Shown in pieces: positions 1-8,647 of a DNA stretch of 22,517 nucleotides (the first letter of the stretch is position 1; every line of letters begins with the position of its first letter). Made by a program: the position numbers and the translations under genes. The DNA comes from Campylobacter sp. (GTDB lineage Bacteria; Campylobacterota; Campylobacteria; Campylobacterales; Campylobacteraceae): positions 1-22,517 of the forward strand of contig NZ_JAHHTD010000025.1 in the NCBI RefSeq assembly GCF_020024835.1, given 5' to 3'. A model generated the notes under the pieces. It saw nothing but the letters and a program-made list of their open reading frames with translations, did no database searches and was not told the DNA's origin.

Positions 1-783
1 CTCTAATAAAGTCAAATCTTTAAATTTATTTTCAATTCTTTCTTTGTATTTGTTTAAAATACCAGATAATATTAAAATACCACCATTTTTTATTTTTTCT
101 TTTAAGTCTTTTTCTAATATTATCAAAATATCTGTAATGATATTGGCGACAACTATATCATATTTTTGTAAGCTTTGATTAACCGAACCAACCCATATTT
201 TATCAAATGCAATATCATTTAATTTAGCATTTTCCTGACTAGCATAAATAGCTAATTCATCAGTATCGCAAGCTTGCACTATAGCACCTAATTTAGCCAT
301 AATAATACCTAAAATTCCACTCCCACATCCAACATCAAGACAATGGTCTAATTTTTTTGTGTATTTTTGTATAAATTCTATACAAGTATATGTGCTTTCG
401 TGGTGTCCTGAACCAAATGCTAAGGCTGGATCAATAATGATATTAATTTTATTTTTTATAGGTTTTTGCCATGTGGTATGTATATGTATATTATCTACAC
501 TTAAAGCTTTAATCCCTTTTTTATATTCTTCTATCCAGTCTTTATTTTCTTTTCTTTTTATAGTAGAATAAAGAGGAATTTCTAATTGCAACTTTTTACA
601 AAGTTTTTTATGAAAATCTTGTATAGCTAAATGAATGAGCTCTAATTCTTCTTCAGATCTTATATATATACCATCATCTTTTTCTTCAATCGCGTCAATA
701 CCAAGAGAAAAAATTAGATCAAGGAATAATTTTATATATTCCTTGTCTATTTGAAAAAAAAGTTCATAGTAGTATTTTTGCAT
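1..783 (-). CDS. prmA: Ribosomal protein L11 methyltransferase, 3' end cut by window edge
   Basis: This is a cytoplasmic S-adenosylmethionine-dependent enzyme that methylates ribosomal protein L11. Reading the minus strand from the ATG at 783 gives 261 codons with no stop before the window edge; I remember the family in Campylobacter as about 280 aa, so only the last few residues are missing. The SAM-binding motif I reads LDVGCGSGIL, preceded by the PrmA signature DPALAFGSGHHEST, and followed by the VANI motif of Class I methyltransferases. The start lies 11 nt after the cheY stop, so the two genes are probably co-transcribed. The cheY-prmA order matches C. jejuni, where ftsH follows. The family assignment is firm; only the C-terminus is unseen. 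Confidence 0.93.
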   Translation of the reverse strand, partial: MQKYYYELFFQIDKEYIKLFLDLIFSLGIDAIEEKDDGIYIRSEEELELIHLAIQDFHKKLCKKLQLEIPLYSTIKRKENKDWIEEYKKGIKALSVDNIHIHTTWQKPIKNKINIIIDPALAFGSGHHESTYTCIEFIQKYTKKLDHCLDVGCGSGILGIIMAKLGAIVQACDTDELAIYASQENAKLNDIAFDKIWVGSVNQSLQKYDIVVANIITDILIILEKDLKEKIKNGGILILSGILNKYKERIENKFKDLTLLE

Positions 784-794
784 AGAATAAGGAA

Positions 795-1172
795 TTAACC
801 TTCATTACTTCCTAAGACATCTTCAAGTTTCTCTTTTAATACTTGAGGAGTAAAAGGCTTTACGATATAGTTATTAACACCAGCTTTTAAAGCAGTGATA
901 ACTTCAGCTTTACCACCTTCAGTGGTAACCATAATGATAGGCATATCAGCATATTTTTCTTCGGCTCTTACTTTTTTAACTAATTCCAAGCCATTCATTT
1001 CCGGCATATTCCAGTCAGTGATCAAAACTTTTATATCATCATTTTGTGAAAGTAAATCCCACGCTTCAAGTCCGTGTTCAGCTTCTAAAACATCTTTGTG
1101 TCCCAATCTTACTAAAGTATTTTTGATTATCCTTCTCATTGTAGAACTATCATCAACAACCAATAACTTCAC
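795..1172 (-). CDS. cheY: Chemotaxis response regulator CheY (GTG start)
   Basis: Single-domain receiver protein of 125 aa that carries the chemotaxis signal from CheA to the flagellar motor switch. The acidic pair D7-D8, phospho-acceptor D53 (in ITDWNMPEMNG), T83/T84 and K105 (in VKPF) are all present. The reading frame is open up to a TTG at 1196, but I chose the GTG at 1172: an AAGGA Shine-Dalgarno lies six bases upstream, and the protein then begins (V/M)KLLVVDDSS as in C. jejuni CheY. It lies downstream of the glycosylation operon but has its own promoter candidate in the gap after pglF. In C. jejuni pglG sits between pglF and cheY; here it does not. Confidence 0.95.
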   Translation of the reverse strand: MKLLVVDDSSTMRRIIKNTLVRLGHKDVLEAEHGLEAWDLLSQNDDIKVLITDWNMPEMNGLELVKKVRAEEKYADMPIIMVTTEGGKAEVITALKAGVNNYIVKPFTPQVLKEKLEDVLGSNEG

Positions 1173-1256
1173 TTTTTTTCCTTTGTTTGATTTCAATCAC
1201 ATTTTTTAAAAATGCAATTTTATCGTTTTTATTTATATTAATCAAGTAAAATCCAA

Positions 1257-1262
1257 ATTATA
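1257..1262 (-). promoter_or_regulatory. Candidate sigma-70 -10 box for cheY-prmA
   Basis: The minus strand reads TGATATAATTTGG here, a perfect TATAAT within the 115-nt gap between the pglF stop and the cheY GTG. Campylobacter sigma-70 promoters rely mainly on an extended -10 and a weak T-rich upstream region, which fits this AT-rich stretch. The predicted transcript would start near 1250, giving a leader of roughly 80 nt. A second, weaker box (GATAAAAT) lies at about 1217-1224 on the same strand. Inferred from sequence only. Confidence 0.5.
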
Positions 1263-1287
1263 TCATTTAAAATAAAACAAGATTTAA

Positions 1288-3051
1288 TTATTCCCCATTT
1301 TTATTATGATTAAATTCAGGAACAATTTCTTTTAAAACTTGAGCTGGATTTGTAGATTGGACTAATCTTTGTATGTCCATATTTAATTTATCTAAATTTT
1401 GAATTTCACTAGTGGTAACAAAAATACTTTCGTATTTAGTTTTTACATCATCTTCGTGAATTAAAAGCTCTTCGTATAATTTTTCACCTTTTCTTAATCC
1501 AGTAATTTTTATATCTAAATTTTTATTAGATAAAAGTAACATTTTTTTTGCTAAATCCATTATTTTTACCGGCTTTCCCATATCTAATACAAATAATTCT
1601 CCGCCTTTTGCGATCGCAGCAGCTTGTAAAACAAGTTGCACGGCTTCATCTACTAGCATAAAATAACGCATAATTTCAGGATGAGTTAGGGTTATAGGTT
1701 TGTTTGTTGCAATTTGATTTTTAAATTTAGGTATGACACTACCGCTTGAGCCTAAGACATTTCCAAATCGGACACAAGCTACTTCAAAATTTGTTTGACT
1801 AGAACTTAAAGCGTATAATTCGCAAATTCTTTTTGTACAACCCATAATATTAGTTGGACGAACCGCTTTGTCGGTGCTTATCATAACAAATTTATTGACA
1901 TTATATTTTTTAGCAATATCAATTAAATTTTTAGTCCCAATTATATTATTTAAGATAGCCGAATGTGGATTTTGCTCACATAAAGGCACGTGTTTATAGG
2001 CTGCTGCGTGTAATATAAGATCTATTTTATGATTTGCTAAAAGTTTTTCAAGTGCTTCTTTGTCTAAAATGCTTGTCATTACAACTTCAATTTTTTCTTT
2101 ATCTGCGCTTAAATCTTCACTTATTTTGTAAAGATTATACTCACTATGATCAAGCATTATTAAGTGTTTTGCGCCAAATTTTATACATTGTTTGCAAAGT
2201 TCGCTACCTATAGTTCCTCCAGCTCCACTAACTAAAACAATTTTATTTTTCATAAAATTAATCACACAAGCATTGTCTAAATCTTTTGGTTTTCTAGCAA
2301 GTAAATCTTCTATGCTAATATCTCTTGCTTCATTTTGAGTAAAAGAAAAAAGTTTTATATCGTTTATACCATAAGATATTAATTCATCAAATAAGGATTT
2401 TAGTTCATCTTGTTCTAATTTTAAAGCAATAATGGCTGTATGGACACCTTCTTGAGTATATTTTTTAATAGCTTTTTTATTTTCTACTATAAATTTATCA
2501 CAATATGTTCCTATTAAATTTTTACGTTCATCAACCACAGCTACTGGGAAAAGTCCTAAATTTCCTTCTTTAGCTCCTTTTAAAAGATGTAAGGCTTTTG
2601 ATGTTGCACCTACAACAATACAAGGATATTCTTCGTTATATTTTGGTTTTCTAAAATCAACAAACATTCTTTTGCTAATTCTTAAACTTCCAATTAGCAT
2701 ACAAGAAATTACAAAATCTATGCCAATTACACTTCTTGGGAAGGGATTGAAAAAATCATCATATAAAAAATAAATTCCTAAAAATACTAATTCTGCACAA
2801 GCTAAAGCTATGACTAATTTTCTTGCTTCATTTAGTGAAAAAAATCTCCACGCTACTTGGTAAATTCTAAGTAATGCTAGAAAAATAATTTTTAATAAAA
2901 TTAAAATCACAGCACTTTTAAACATTCCCTCATAAAATTCCTTTGGAATATCTGCACTAAAACGTAAGGAAAAAGATAAATATATACTAATTACAAAAAG
3001 TAAAATATCAGCACCTAGGAAAAATCCTAAGCGTTTGCTTTTGTAGTCCAT
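1288..3051 (-). CDS. pglF: UDP-GlcNAc 4,6-dehydratase PglF, membrane-anchored
   Basis: First enzyme of UDP-diNAcBac synthesis: it converts UDP-GlcNAc to the UDP-4-keto-6-deoxy sugar that PglE aminates. The protein has 587 aa, close to the usual ~590. Residues about 10-125 contain several hydrophobic segments (membrane anchor), then a CapD-type extended short-chain dehydrogenase domain. The NAD-binding loop GAGGTIGSE is at 276-284 and HAAAYKHVPL at 348-357. The active-site stretch has T393-D394-K395 followed by M403xxxK407; the Met in place of the usual catalytic Tyr is typical of this subgroup. It is separated from the pglE stop by 1 nt and is the last pgl gene of the operon here, because pglG is absent. 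Confidence 0.96.
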   Translation of the reverse strand: MDYKSKRLGFFLGADILLFVISIYLSFSLRFSADIPKEFYEGMFKSAVILILLKIIFLALLRIYQVAWRFFSLNEARKLVIALACAELVFLGIYFLYDDFFNPFPRSVIGIDFVISCMLIGSLRISKRMFVDFRKPKYNEEYPCIVVGATSKALHLLKGAKEGNLGLFPVAVVDERKNLIGTYCDKFIVENKKAIKKYTQEGVHTAIIALKLEQDELKSLFDELISYGINDIKLFSFTQNEARDISIEDLLARKPKDLDNACVINFMKNKIVLVSGAGGTIGSELCKQCIKFGAKHLIMLDHSEYNLYKISEDLSADKEKIEVVMTSILDKEALEKLLANHKIDLILHAAAYKHVPLCEQNPHSAILNNIIGTKNLIDIAKKYNVNKFVMISTDKAVRPTNIMGCTKRICELYALSSSQTNFEVACVRFGNVLGSSGSVIPKFKNQIATNKPITLTHPEIMRYFMLVDEAVQLVLQAAAIAKGGELFVLDMGKPVKIMDLAKKMLLLSNKNLDIKITGLRKGEKLYEELLIHEDDVKTKYESIFVTTSEIQNLDKLNMDIQRLVQSTNPAQVLKEIVPEFNHNKNGE

Positions 3052-3052
3052 T

Positions 3053-4213
3053 TTAATCCCTTAAAGCTTTTAAAATTAGCATAGAAACTTCTTCTATATC
3101 GTGTTTTTGCATAGTTGTTGCACTTGGAAGACAAATTCCATTGCTAAAGAAAAATTCGCTATTTCCATTCAAATACGCATCGTGGTTTTTATATAGTTGT
3201 TGTAAATGCATAGGTTTCCATAGCGGACGGCTTTCTATTTGATTGTCTTTTAAAATTTGGATTATTTTTAAAATTTTATCTTGTATTTGAATATTTTTGT
3301 TTTCACAAATGCAATGTTTTTCATAGGTATTAAGTTTATTTATATTAAAATCAAGCAAAGCAGTGCTAAGCCAACGATTCGATTTAGAATTTTCCAATTC
3401 ATCTAAAAAGGTAAATTTTTCACTTAAAAATTCTTTATACCATTGGTAAATTTGACGCTTTTTTTCCACTCTTTCATCTAAAACTTCCATTTGTGCTGTC
3501 CCTATAGCACCTAATATATTGCTCATTCTATAGTTATAGCCATATTCTTTGTGTTCATAATGTAGGCAATTTTCTCTTGCTTGAGTGCTATAAAATCTTG
3601 CTTTTTCTAATAAATCTTTATTTTCACTTACTAGCATACCACCACCTCCTGTTGTGATGATTTTATTGCCATTAAATGAATATACGCCAAAATCTCCAAA
3701 AGTACCTAATGCCTTATTATTATAAAAACTTCCTAATGCTTCTGCTGCATCTTCAATTAAATAAATTTCATTTTCTTTACAAATTTGAACAATTTCATTC
3801 ATTTTAGAAGCATTGCCATAAAGATGAGTAAGTATGAGTGCTTTAGGCTTTTTAGGACTTTCTTTTATAGCTTTTTTTAATAAATTTACGTCTAAATTAT
3901 ATGTTTGATCACAATCTATAAACACAGGTGTAGCATTCATATAAGAAATTGGAGCGACCGAAGCTATGAAAGTAAAGCTAGAGGCAAGAACGATATCACC
4001 TTGCTTGATTCCTAAAACTCTAAGTGCTAAATGTATAGCCGCAGTGGCTGCATTTAGTGCTAAAGCATTGGAACTTTTTGTATAATTTTTTATGCTTTGT
4101 TCTAAAGCATTTACAAATTCCCCTAAAGGTGCTATATAATTGCTTTTAAAAGCTTTATTGATGTATTCTAACTCTTTACCACTCATATGTGGTGCAGATA
4201 AAAAAAATCTCAT
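3053..4213 (-). CDS. pglE: UDP-4-amino-sugar aminotransferase PglE (PLP-dependent)
   Basis: Transfers an amino group from glutamate to the 4-keto sugar made by PglF, giving the UDP-4-amino sugar that PglD acetylates. The 386-aa length equals C. jejuni PglE. It belongs to the DegT/DnrJ/EryC1/StrS aminotransferases. The PLP-binding lysine is K184 in FNGNKIITTGGGG, the same number as in C. jejuni, and EDAAEALGS near 154-162 supplies the Asp that contacts the PLP ring nitrogen. The ATG at 4213 lies 1 nt past the pglD stop and the stop lies 1 nt before pglF, so translation is probably coupled throughout this cassette. Confidence 0.96.
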   Translation of the reverse strand: MRFFLSAPHMSGKELEYINKAFKSNYIAPLGEFVNALEQSIKNYTKSSNALALNAATAAIHLALRVLGIKQGDIVLASSFTFIASVAPISYMNATPVFIDCDQTYNLDVNLLKKAIKESPKKPKALILTHLYGNASKMNEIVQICKENEIYLIEDAAEALGSFYNNKALGTFGDFGVYSFNGNKIITTGGGGMLVSENKDLLEKARFYSTQARENCLHYEHKEYGYNYRMSNILGAIGTAQMEVLDERVEKKRQIYQWYKEFLSEKFTFLDELENSKSNRWLSTALLDFNINKLNTYEKHCICENKNIQIQDKILKIIQILKDNQIESRPLWKPMHLQQLYKNHDAYLNGNSEFFFSNGICLPSATTMQKHDIEEVSMLILKALRD

Positions 4214-4214
4214 T

Positions 4215-4805
4215 TTAATCCTTTATTTTTTTTGCAGGAACTCCAGCATATACGCCTTTTGAAGTTATATTATTAATTATAACTCCTCCAGCACCTAAAA
4301 TCACATCATCATTTATACTTAAACAAGGAATTACGCTTGAGTTAATTCCTAAAAAACATCTTTTGCCTATTTTAACAGCTCCGCCAAGTTTAGCACCTAC
4401 GCTAATATGCGTAAATTCATCTACAAAACATTCATGTTCAACCACACAAGCACTATTTAAGATCACACATTTTTTTATATAAGCTTTTGCATTGATTATA
4501 ACATTAGGCATAATTAAAATACCTTCATCGTCTAAAGATGCCTTTGTGCTAATAATAGCACTTTTGTGTATCAAATTTACTAATTTAAAACCATCTTTTT
4601 TAACTTTTTTAAAAATTTTTTCTCTTATAATATTAGAACCTATGGCTACGAACATATCGTGCTTTTCTAATTTAGATGAGTATTGCAAACCTTTATTATC
4701 ATCTAAAAAAATGATATTTTTATACCCCATATTTTTAGCTACATCAGCACAAACTAAGCCGTGCCCGCTAGCTCCATAAATATAAATACTTTTAGTTGTG
4801 TCCAT
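4215..4805 (-). CDS. pglD: UDP-4-amino-sugar N-acetyltransferase PglD
   Basis: Acetylates the 4-amino group with acetyl-CoA to complete UDP-N,N'-diacetylbacillosamine. An N-terminal Rossmann-like sugar-binding half begins IYIYGASGHG (residues 7-16). A left-handed beta-helix of hexapeptide repeats follows (ILIMP, VIINAKA, VILNSAC, HISVGA, CFLGINS). H124 in VVEHE corresponds to the catalytic His125 of C. jejuni PglD. The frame is open back to a GTG at 4847, but the ATG at 4805 gives 196 aa, against 195 remembered for C. jejuni, and places the sugar-binding motif correctly. This start overlaps the pglC 3' end by 14 nt. Confidence 0.94.
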   Translation of the reverse strand: MDTTKSIYIYGASGHGLVCADVAKNMGYKNIIFLDDNKGLQYSSKLEKHDMFVAIGSNIIREKIFKKVKKDGFKLVNLIHKSAIISTKASLDDEGILIMPNVIINAKAYIKKCVILNSACVVEHECFVDEFTHISVGAKLGGAVKIGKRCFLGINSSVIPCLSINDDVILGAGGVIINNITSKGVYAGVPAKKIKD

Positions 4806-5394
4806 TGAATTTGTCCGTTGTTGCTGTTCCTTTTTTATTAATATCACTGCATTTTAATACTTTTATGATAGTCATAAAAAATATTTTTAGATCAAATAAA
4901 AAAGAACATTGATTGACATATTCTACATCAAATTTAAATTTTTGTTCCCAAGATATAGCATTTCTTCCATTAACTTGTGCCCATCCTGTGATACCAGGTC
5001 TTACATTATGGCGTTTTTTTTGCTCATCATTATACAAAGAAAGATATTCAGCTAGTAAGGGTCTAGGGCCTATAAAACTCATATCGCCTTTGAGCACATT
5101 AAAAAGTTGAGGTAATTCATCTAAACTTAAGTTTCTTATTAGTTTTCCAAAAGGTTTTAAACGTATCTCATCACTTAATAATTCTCCATTTTCATCTTTT
5201 TCATCACTCATAGTTTTAAATTTATAAATATAAAATATTTTTTCATTTAGCCCTGGTCTTGCTTGTTTGAAAATTATACTTCCTTGGATTAGTTTTAAAA
5301 TAAGAGCTATAAATAAAATAAAAGGTAAAAATATAATTAGTAAAATCAAAGCAAGACAAAAATCAAATACTCTTTTTAATCCATTTTTATACAT
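4792..5394 (-). CDS. pglC: Phosphoglycosyl transferase PglC, first membrane step of glycan assembly
   Basis: Transfers phospho-diNAcBac from UDP to undecaprenyl phosphate on the inner face of the cytoplasmic membrane. It is a 200-aa monotopic enzyme: one N-terminal hydrophobic hairpin at about residues 10-36, then the bacterial sugar-transferase domain. Visible landmarks are the catalytic pair D92-E93 (SLDELPQLFNVLKGDMSF), the GPRPL motif and RPGITGWAQVNGR. An upstream TTG at 5397 is also open, but the ATG at 5394 has AAGGA seven bases upstream and gives the expected length. It overlaps the pglA stop by 8 nt and pglD by 14 nt. Confidence 0.95.
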   Translation of the reverse strand: MYKNGLKRVFDFCLALILLIIFLPFILFIALILKLIQGSIIFKQARPGLNEKIFYIYKFKTMSDEKDENGELLSDEIRLKPFGKLIRNLSLDELPQLFNVLKGDMSFIGPRPLLAEYLSLYNDEQKKRHNVRPGITGWAQVNGRNAISWEQKFKFDVEYVNQCSFLFDLKIFFMTIIKVLKCSDINKKGTATTDKFNGHN

Positions 5395-6514
5395 CAATAA
5401 ATCCTTTATAAAAATTTATGTATTCTAAGGCAATATTATCTTCATCATAATTTTGAGCTTTTAAAAAAGCATTTTTAGCTAAAGTTTCTCTTAATACTAA
5501 ATCTTCTAATAAAATTTGAATTTTTTCTGCTAAATCTTTGCTATCTTTGCATTTGCAAATTAAACCATCTATACCATTTTCCACTGCTTCAATACAACCT
5601 TCAGCATCACTTACTACGCAAGCTTTTTTACAAGCCATAGCTTCTAAAATAGTTTTTGGGTAGCCTTCTTTATAGCTTGGCAGGACAAAAATATCACATA
5701 AATTTAGTAATTTTGCAATATCTTTTCTAGCTCCTAAATAAAATACTTCTTTTGAATTTAAAAATTCAAGTGGTGCGCAAGATTTATTATCATCTCTTCC
5801 TCCAACTAAAATAAAATTTGCTTTTTCTTTTAAAATCGAAGCAGCCGTGTAAAATTCTTTGATTCCCTTATGCCATAATGCTCTTGAAATCATTAAAACT
5901 ATCGGTTTTTGCGGTATATTAAATTCATTTAAAAATATTGTTTTTTCTTCTAAAGGAATTTTTAATGGTAGATATTGTTTTAAATTTACTCCTACAGATT
6001 TAATAATTTTGATTTTATTTTGTTTTAAACCTAAATTTTTCATAAAAAAGGCATTGCTTTCATTGACGAAAATAAAACCATTAGCTAGTTTAAAGGAGAT
6101 TTTGTATAAAAAATTAATTCCTGATCTAACTAATTTACTTTTAAAATCATCATCAATATAAAAACTCCCTAAACCTTCAACTAAACTAAAAGTATATTTT
6201 ATACCAGCCATTTTTGCAGCTATTATGCCTATAGTATTACTCTTATGCGCACTTGTTTGTAAAAAATCTAAATTTAACTTTTTTAGAGTATTTTTTAAAC
6301 TTAAAAGATTTTTTAAAATTATAAAAGGATTAACACTAGATCTTGCAAGCTCGTAATGACAGATATTATAGCCTTGCTTAGCAAGTTCTAAAGAAAAATC
6401 ATCTTTTGGAGTGATGATAAAAACTTCGTGATTTCTTTTAAGTAAAGCTTTAATGAGTGCTAATCTAAAATAATACACGCTCATAGCACTATGGGTTAAA
6501 ATTCCTATTTTCAT
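5387..6514 (-). CDS. pglA: GalNAc transferase PglA (GT4), adds the first GalNAc
   Basis: Adds the first alpha-1,3-GalNAc to undecaprenyl-PP-diNAcBac on the cytoplasmic side. The protein has 375 aa in a GT-B fold: an N-terminal acceptor half beginning MKIGILTHSA, and a C-terminal GT4 donor half from about residue 200 (ISRALWHKGI). The E-x7-E motif is E283 to E291 in EGYPKTILEAM. The ATG overlaps the pglB stop in a TCAT/ATGA junction of 4 nt, and the 3' end overlaps pglC. The position between pglB and pglC is as in C. jejuni, which together with length and motif separates it from PglH and PglJ. Confidence 0.95.
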   Translation of the reverse strand: MKIGILTHSAMSVYYFRLALIKALLKRNHEVFIITPKDDFSLELAKQGYNICHYELARSSVNPFIILKNLLSLKNTLKKLNLDFLQTSAHKSNTIGIIAAKMAGIKYTFSLVEGLGSFYIDDDFKSKLVRSGINFLYKISFKLANGFIFVNESNAFFMKNLGLKQNKIKIIKSVGVNLKQYLPLKIPLEEKTIFLNEFNIPQKPIVLMISRALWHKGIKEFYTAASILKEKANFILVGGRDDNKSCAPLEFLNSKEVFYLGARKDIAKLLNLCDIFVLPSYKEGYPKTILEAMACKKACVVSDAEGCIEAVENGIDGLICKCKDSKDLAEKIQILLEDLVLRETLAKNAFLKAQNYDEDNIALEYINFYKGFIDV

Positions 6515-8646
6515 TTTTTTAACCTATAAATTTTAGCTCTTGTATCGTCAATGACTTGCTCATACAAGTCTTTATCGTATTGATTGAGTAAAAACATTTG
6601 TATATAAGTGCTATTGTAAAGATTTTCATCTAAAATAATGAAGCTTTTATATTCTCTTAAAAATAATAAATAAATTTGAGATTTTGGATCTATTTCATTA
6701 TAAAAATACTTACCATTTGTAATGGATTCAATATCTACAAATGCTTTTAAAGCAATGGTTGTTCCTTCTATTTTTAAGGCTCTAAAATCATTAACAATTT
6801 CAACTCCATTATCAAGCATTACTGATCTTGAAGCTTGATCTTGAGCTATGGCATTAGCTTGAGAGAAAAATAAGCTTTTTTCTTGATTTCCTGTATCTGG
6901 GTTGGTATTAGCAAATTGAGCTACAATAGGCATAATACTTAGCATTCTATAAGGCATATAAATATAAATATCTCTAGTTTTTTTATGAAAATTAAAATTT
7001 TTATCACTAATTTTTTCAAAAAAATCTTTGGCACTAGTTTGATTATAATCTTTAATCATAGCTTTTAAAATATCAGGGTAGTTTTCTTTAAAGGATTTTT
7101 CGGTATATTCTACACTAAGTCTTGCCATATTTGCAGCAGAAACAGGATCTTTACTTAGTATAAAAGAAGAAAAGAAATTATCCTTTCCTAAATGTTTTCC
7201 ACCATCAATTAAAGTTTTAACATCACTAAAATATCGTATAGGATAACCATAATCCCACCAAGCAACAACATAATCTTCTCTTTGTGCTTTTTGCTTTAAA
7301 TCATTTAAAATTTGTGCTTCATAAGAAGTAAAAACGGTGGAAGATTTGTAATTATATATGTGTATTATGGCAGGTATTAATGCAAAAATACTTGCAAAAA
7401 TTAAAACGATATTAATATCTTTAAAATTAGAAAGTATTTTCTTTTTTTGCAAAAATGTAATGAAAATATGTAAAAAATATCCAAAGCCTAAGGCCATTAC
7501 AGGAACTGCATATATGGTAAATCTAAGTCCGGCTATTAAAGCTACAAAGCCTAATGCAAGCATAGGTAAAGCTAAAATCATACTTTTGTGTTTTTTGCAT
7601 AAAAAAAACAAACCTATAAAAGATAAGACAAATACTGCTATACTCGAACTAATTCTTTGCATAAATACTTCAAGGCTTATGGTATTTACTTCCATAATAG
7701 TTTCATTGACATTAAAATATAAAAATGCACTCTCTTTTAAATCTTGGACATCATCAGATTTAAAAATATAAAATTTAAGTTGATATAAAATTGGATCTAA
7801 TCCACCACTTAAAAATAAAATCAAAATACTTGTGAAAATTAAACCACAAATCATATAAAAATTAATTTTTTCTTCTTTTAAAACAAAAATAGCAAACAAT
7901 AATACGATTAAAGTTAATTTATAATACCAAACTAACATACTCAAAGCTATAATCATCACTATAATAGCTAAGTAAAAAATTTTTTCTTTTCTATGAAATA
8001 TTAAAGTGTAAAGTGTAAAAAGTCCTATCATAGCAAAATTTAAAGAATAACTAGATGGATACCACCAAAGATAAATCATTATAAAAAAAGGACTTAAAAG
8101 TAATGTAAAAACATCTTTATTTATAGTCAATCTTATAAAAGAAAATAAAATTAACATCGGCAAAACAAGGACTAGCATATCAGTATCATAATAGCCACTC
8201 ATTGTGCGATTGTAATAACTATTTGCAATGCTTGCTAATAAAGCTGCTATAAAGCCATAGGTTGTTAGTTTGTATTCTCTTGCTATTAAGATTATAGGAA
8301 TGACTATTAATGATGCAAAAAAAGTGCTCATATAAACCATAATGCTTTCAAGATTAAAAGGCAAGATTTTATAAAGCCAATAAGTTAAAGTAGAAAGTGA
8401 GCTATCAAAATAAGATAAGTCATTTAGCTGATGAAATCCAGCTATCATATCTCTTGCACCTTCTGCAAAAGCATATCCATCATTAGTTGTAATCATCAAT
8501 TGATCATTGAAGAAAAATTCATAAAATTCACTTGCCCAAGTTATCCAATAAAGTCTGCATAGCACACTAAAAATAAATGCGATGAGAATTAGAATACAAG
8601 TATAAAAAATAGAATTATTTTCAATATAGTTTTGTTTTAATTTCAT
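6511..8646 (-). CDS. pglB: Oligosaccharyltransferase PglB
   Basis: Transfers the completed glycan from its undecaprenyl diphosphate carrier to Asn in D/E-x-N-x-S/T sequons of periplasmic proteins. The N-terminal ~430 residues are a multi-helix STT3 membrane domain and the rest is the periplasmic domain. WWDYG is at 463-467; metal and catalytic residues D56, D154, D156 and E319, and the -2 sequon arginine R331, fall at the numbers known for C. lari PglB, whose structure is solved. The frame is open upstream to 8718, but the ATG at 8646 has AAGG upstream, lies 1 nt past the pglJ stop and gives 711 aa (C. lari about 712). Overall similarity to remembered C. lari PglB is high but clearly not identical. 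Confidence 0.97.
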   Translation of the reverse strand: MKLKQNYIENNSIFYTCILILIAFIFSVLCRLYWITWASEFYEFFFNDQLMITTNDGYAFAEGARDMIAGFHQLNDLSYFDSSLSTLTYWLYKILPFNLESIMVYMSTFFASLIVIPIILIAREYKLTTYGFIAALLASIANSYYNRTMSGYYDTDMLVLVLPMLILFSFIRLTINKDVFTLLLSPFFIMIYLWWYPSSYSLNFAMIGLFTLYTLIFHRKEKIFYLAIIVMIIALSMLVWYYKLTLIVLLFAIFVLKEEKINFYMICGLIFTSILILFLSGGLDPILYQLKFYIFKSDDVQDLKESAFLYFNVNETIMEVNTISLEVFMQRISSSIAVFVLSFIGLFFLCKKHKSMILALPMLALGFVALIAGLRFTIYAVPVMALGFGYFLHIFITFLQKKKILSNFKDINIVLIFASIFALIPAIIHIYNYKSSTVFTSYEAQILNDLKQKAQREDYVVAWWDYGYPIRYFSDVKTLIDGGKHLGKDNFFSSFILSKDPVSAANMARLSVEYTEKSFKENYPDILKAMIKDYNQTSAKDFFEKISDKNFNFHKKTRDIYIYMPYRMLSIMPIVAQFANTNPDTGNQEKSLFFSQANAIAQDQASRSVMLDNGVEIVNDFRALKIEGTTIALKAFVDIESITNGKYFYNEIDPKSQIYLLFLREYKSFIILDENLYNSTYIQMFLLNQYDKDLYEQVIDDTRAKIYRLKK

Positions 8647-8647
8647 T

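Noticed and set aside
359..571. Plus-strand hydrophobic open frame in the first 600 bases
   Set aside because: The opposite strand encodes PrmA with all its motifs across this stretch, so the plus-strand frame is a shadow.
895..1209. Plus-strand open frame opposite cheY
   Set aside because: It lies entirely antisense to a certain gene, has no family features and no clear ribosome binding site; it is a shadow of cheY.
1197..1287. Possible pglG remnant in the gap after pglF
   Set aside because: Reading the gap in both directions shows no stretch resembling a coding gene; only promoter-like sequence is present.
7358..7771. 137-codon plus-strand open frame inside pglB
   Set aside because: It is antisense to membrane-helix codons of pglB and has low-complexity Lys/Ile composition; such shadows are common opposite AT-rich membrane genes.
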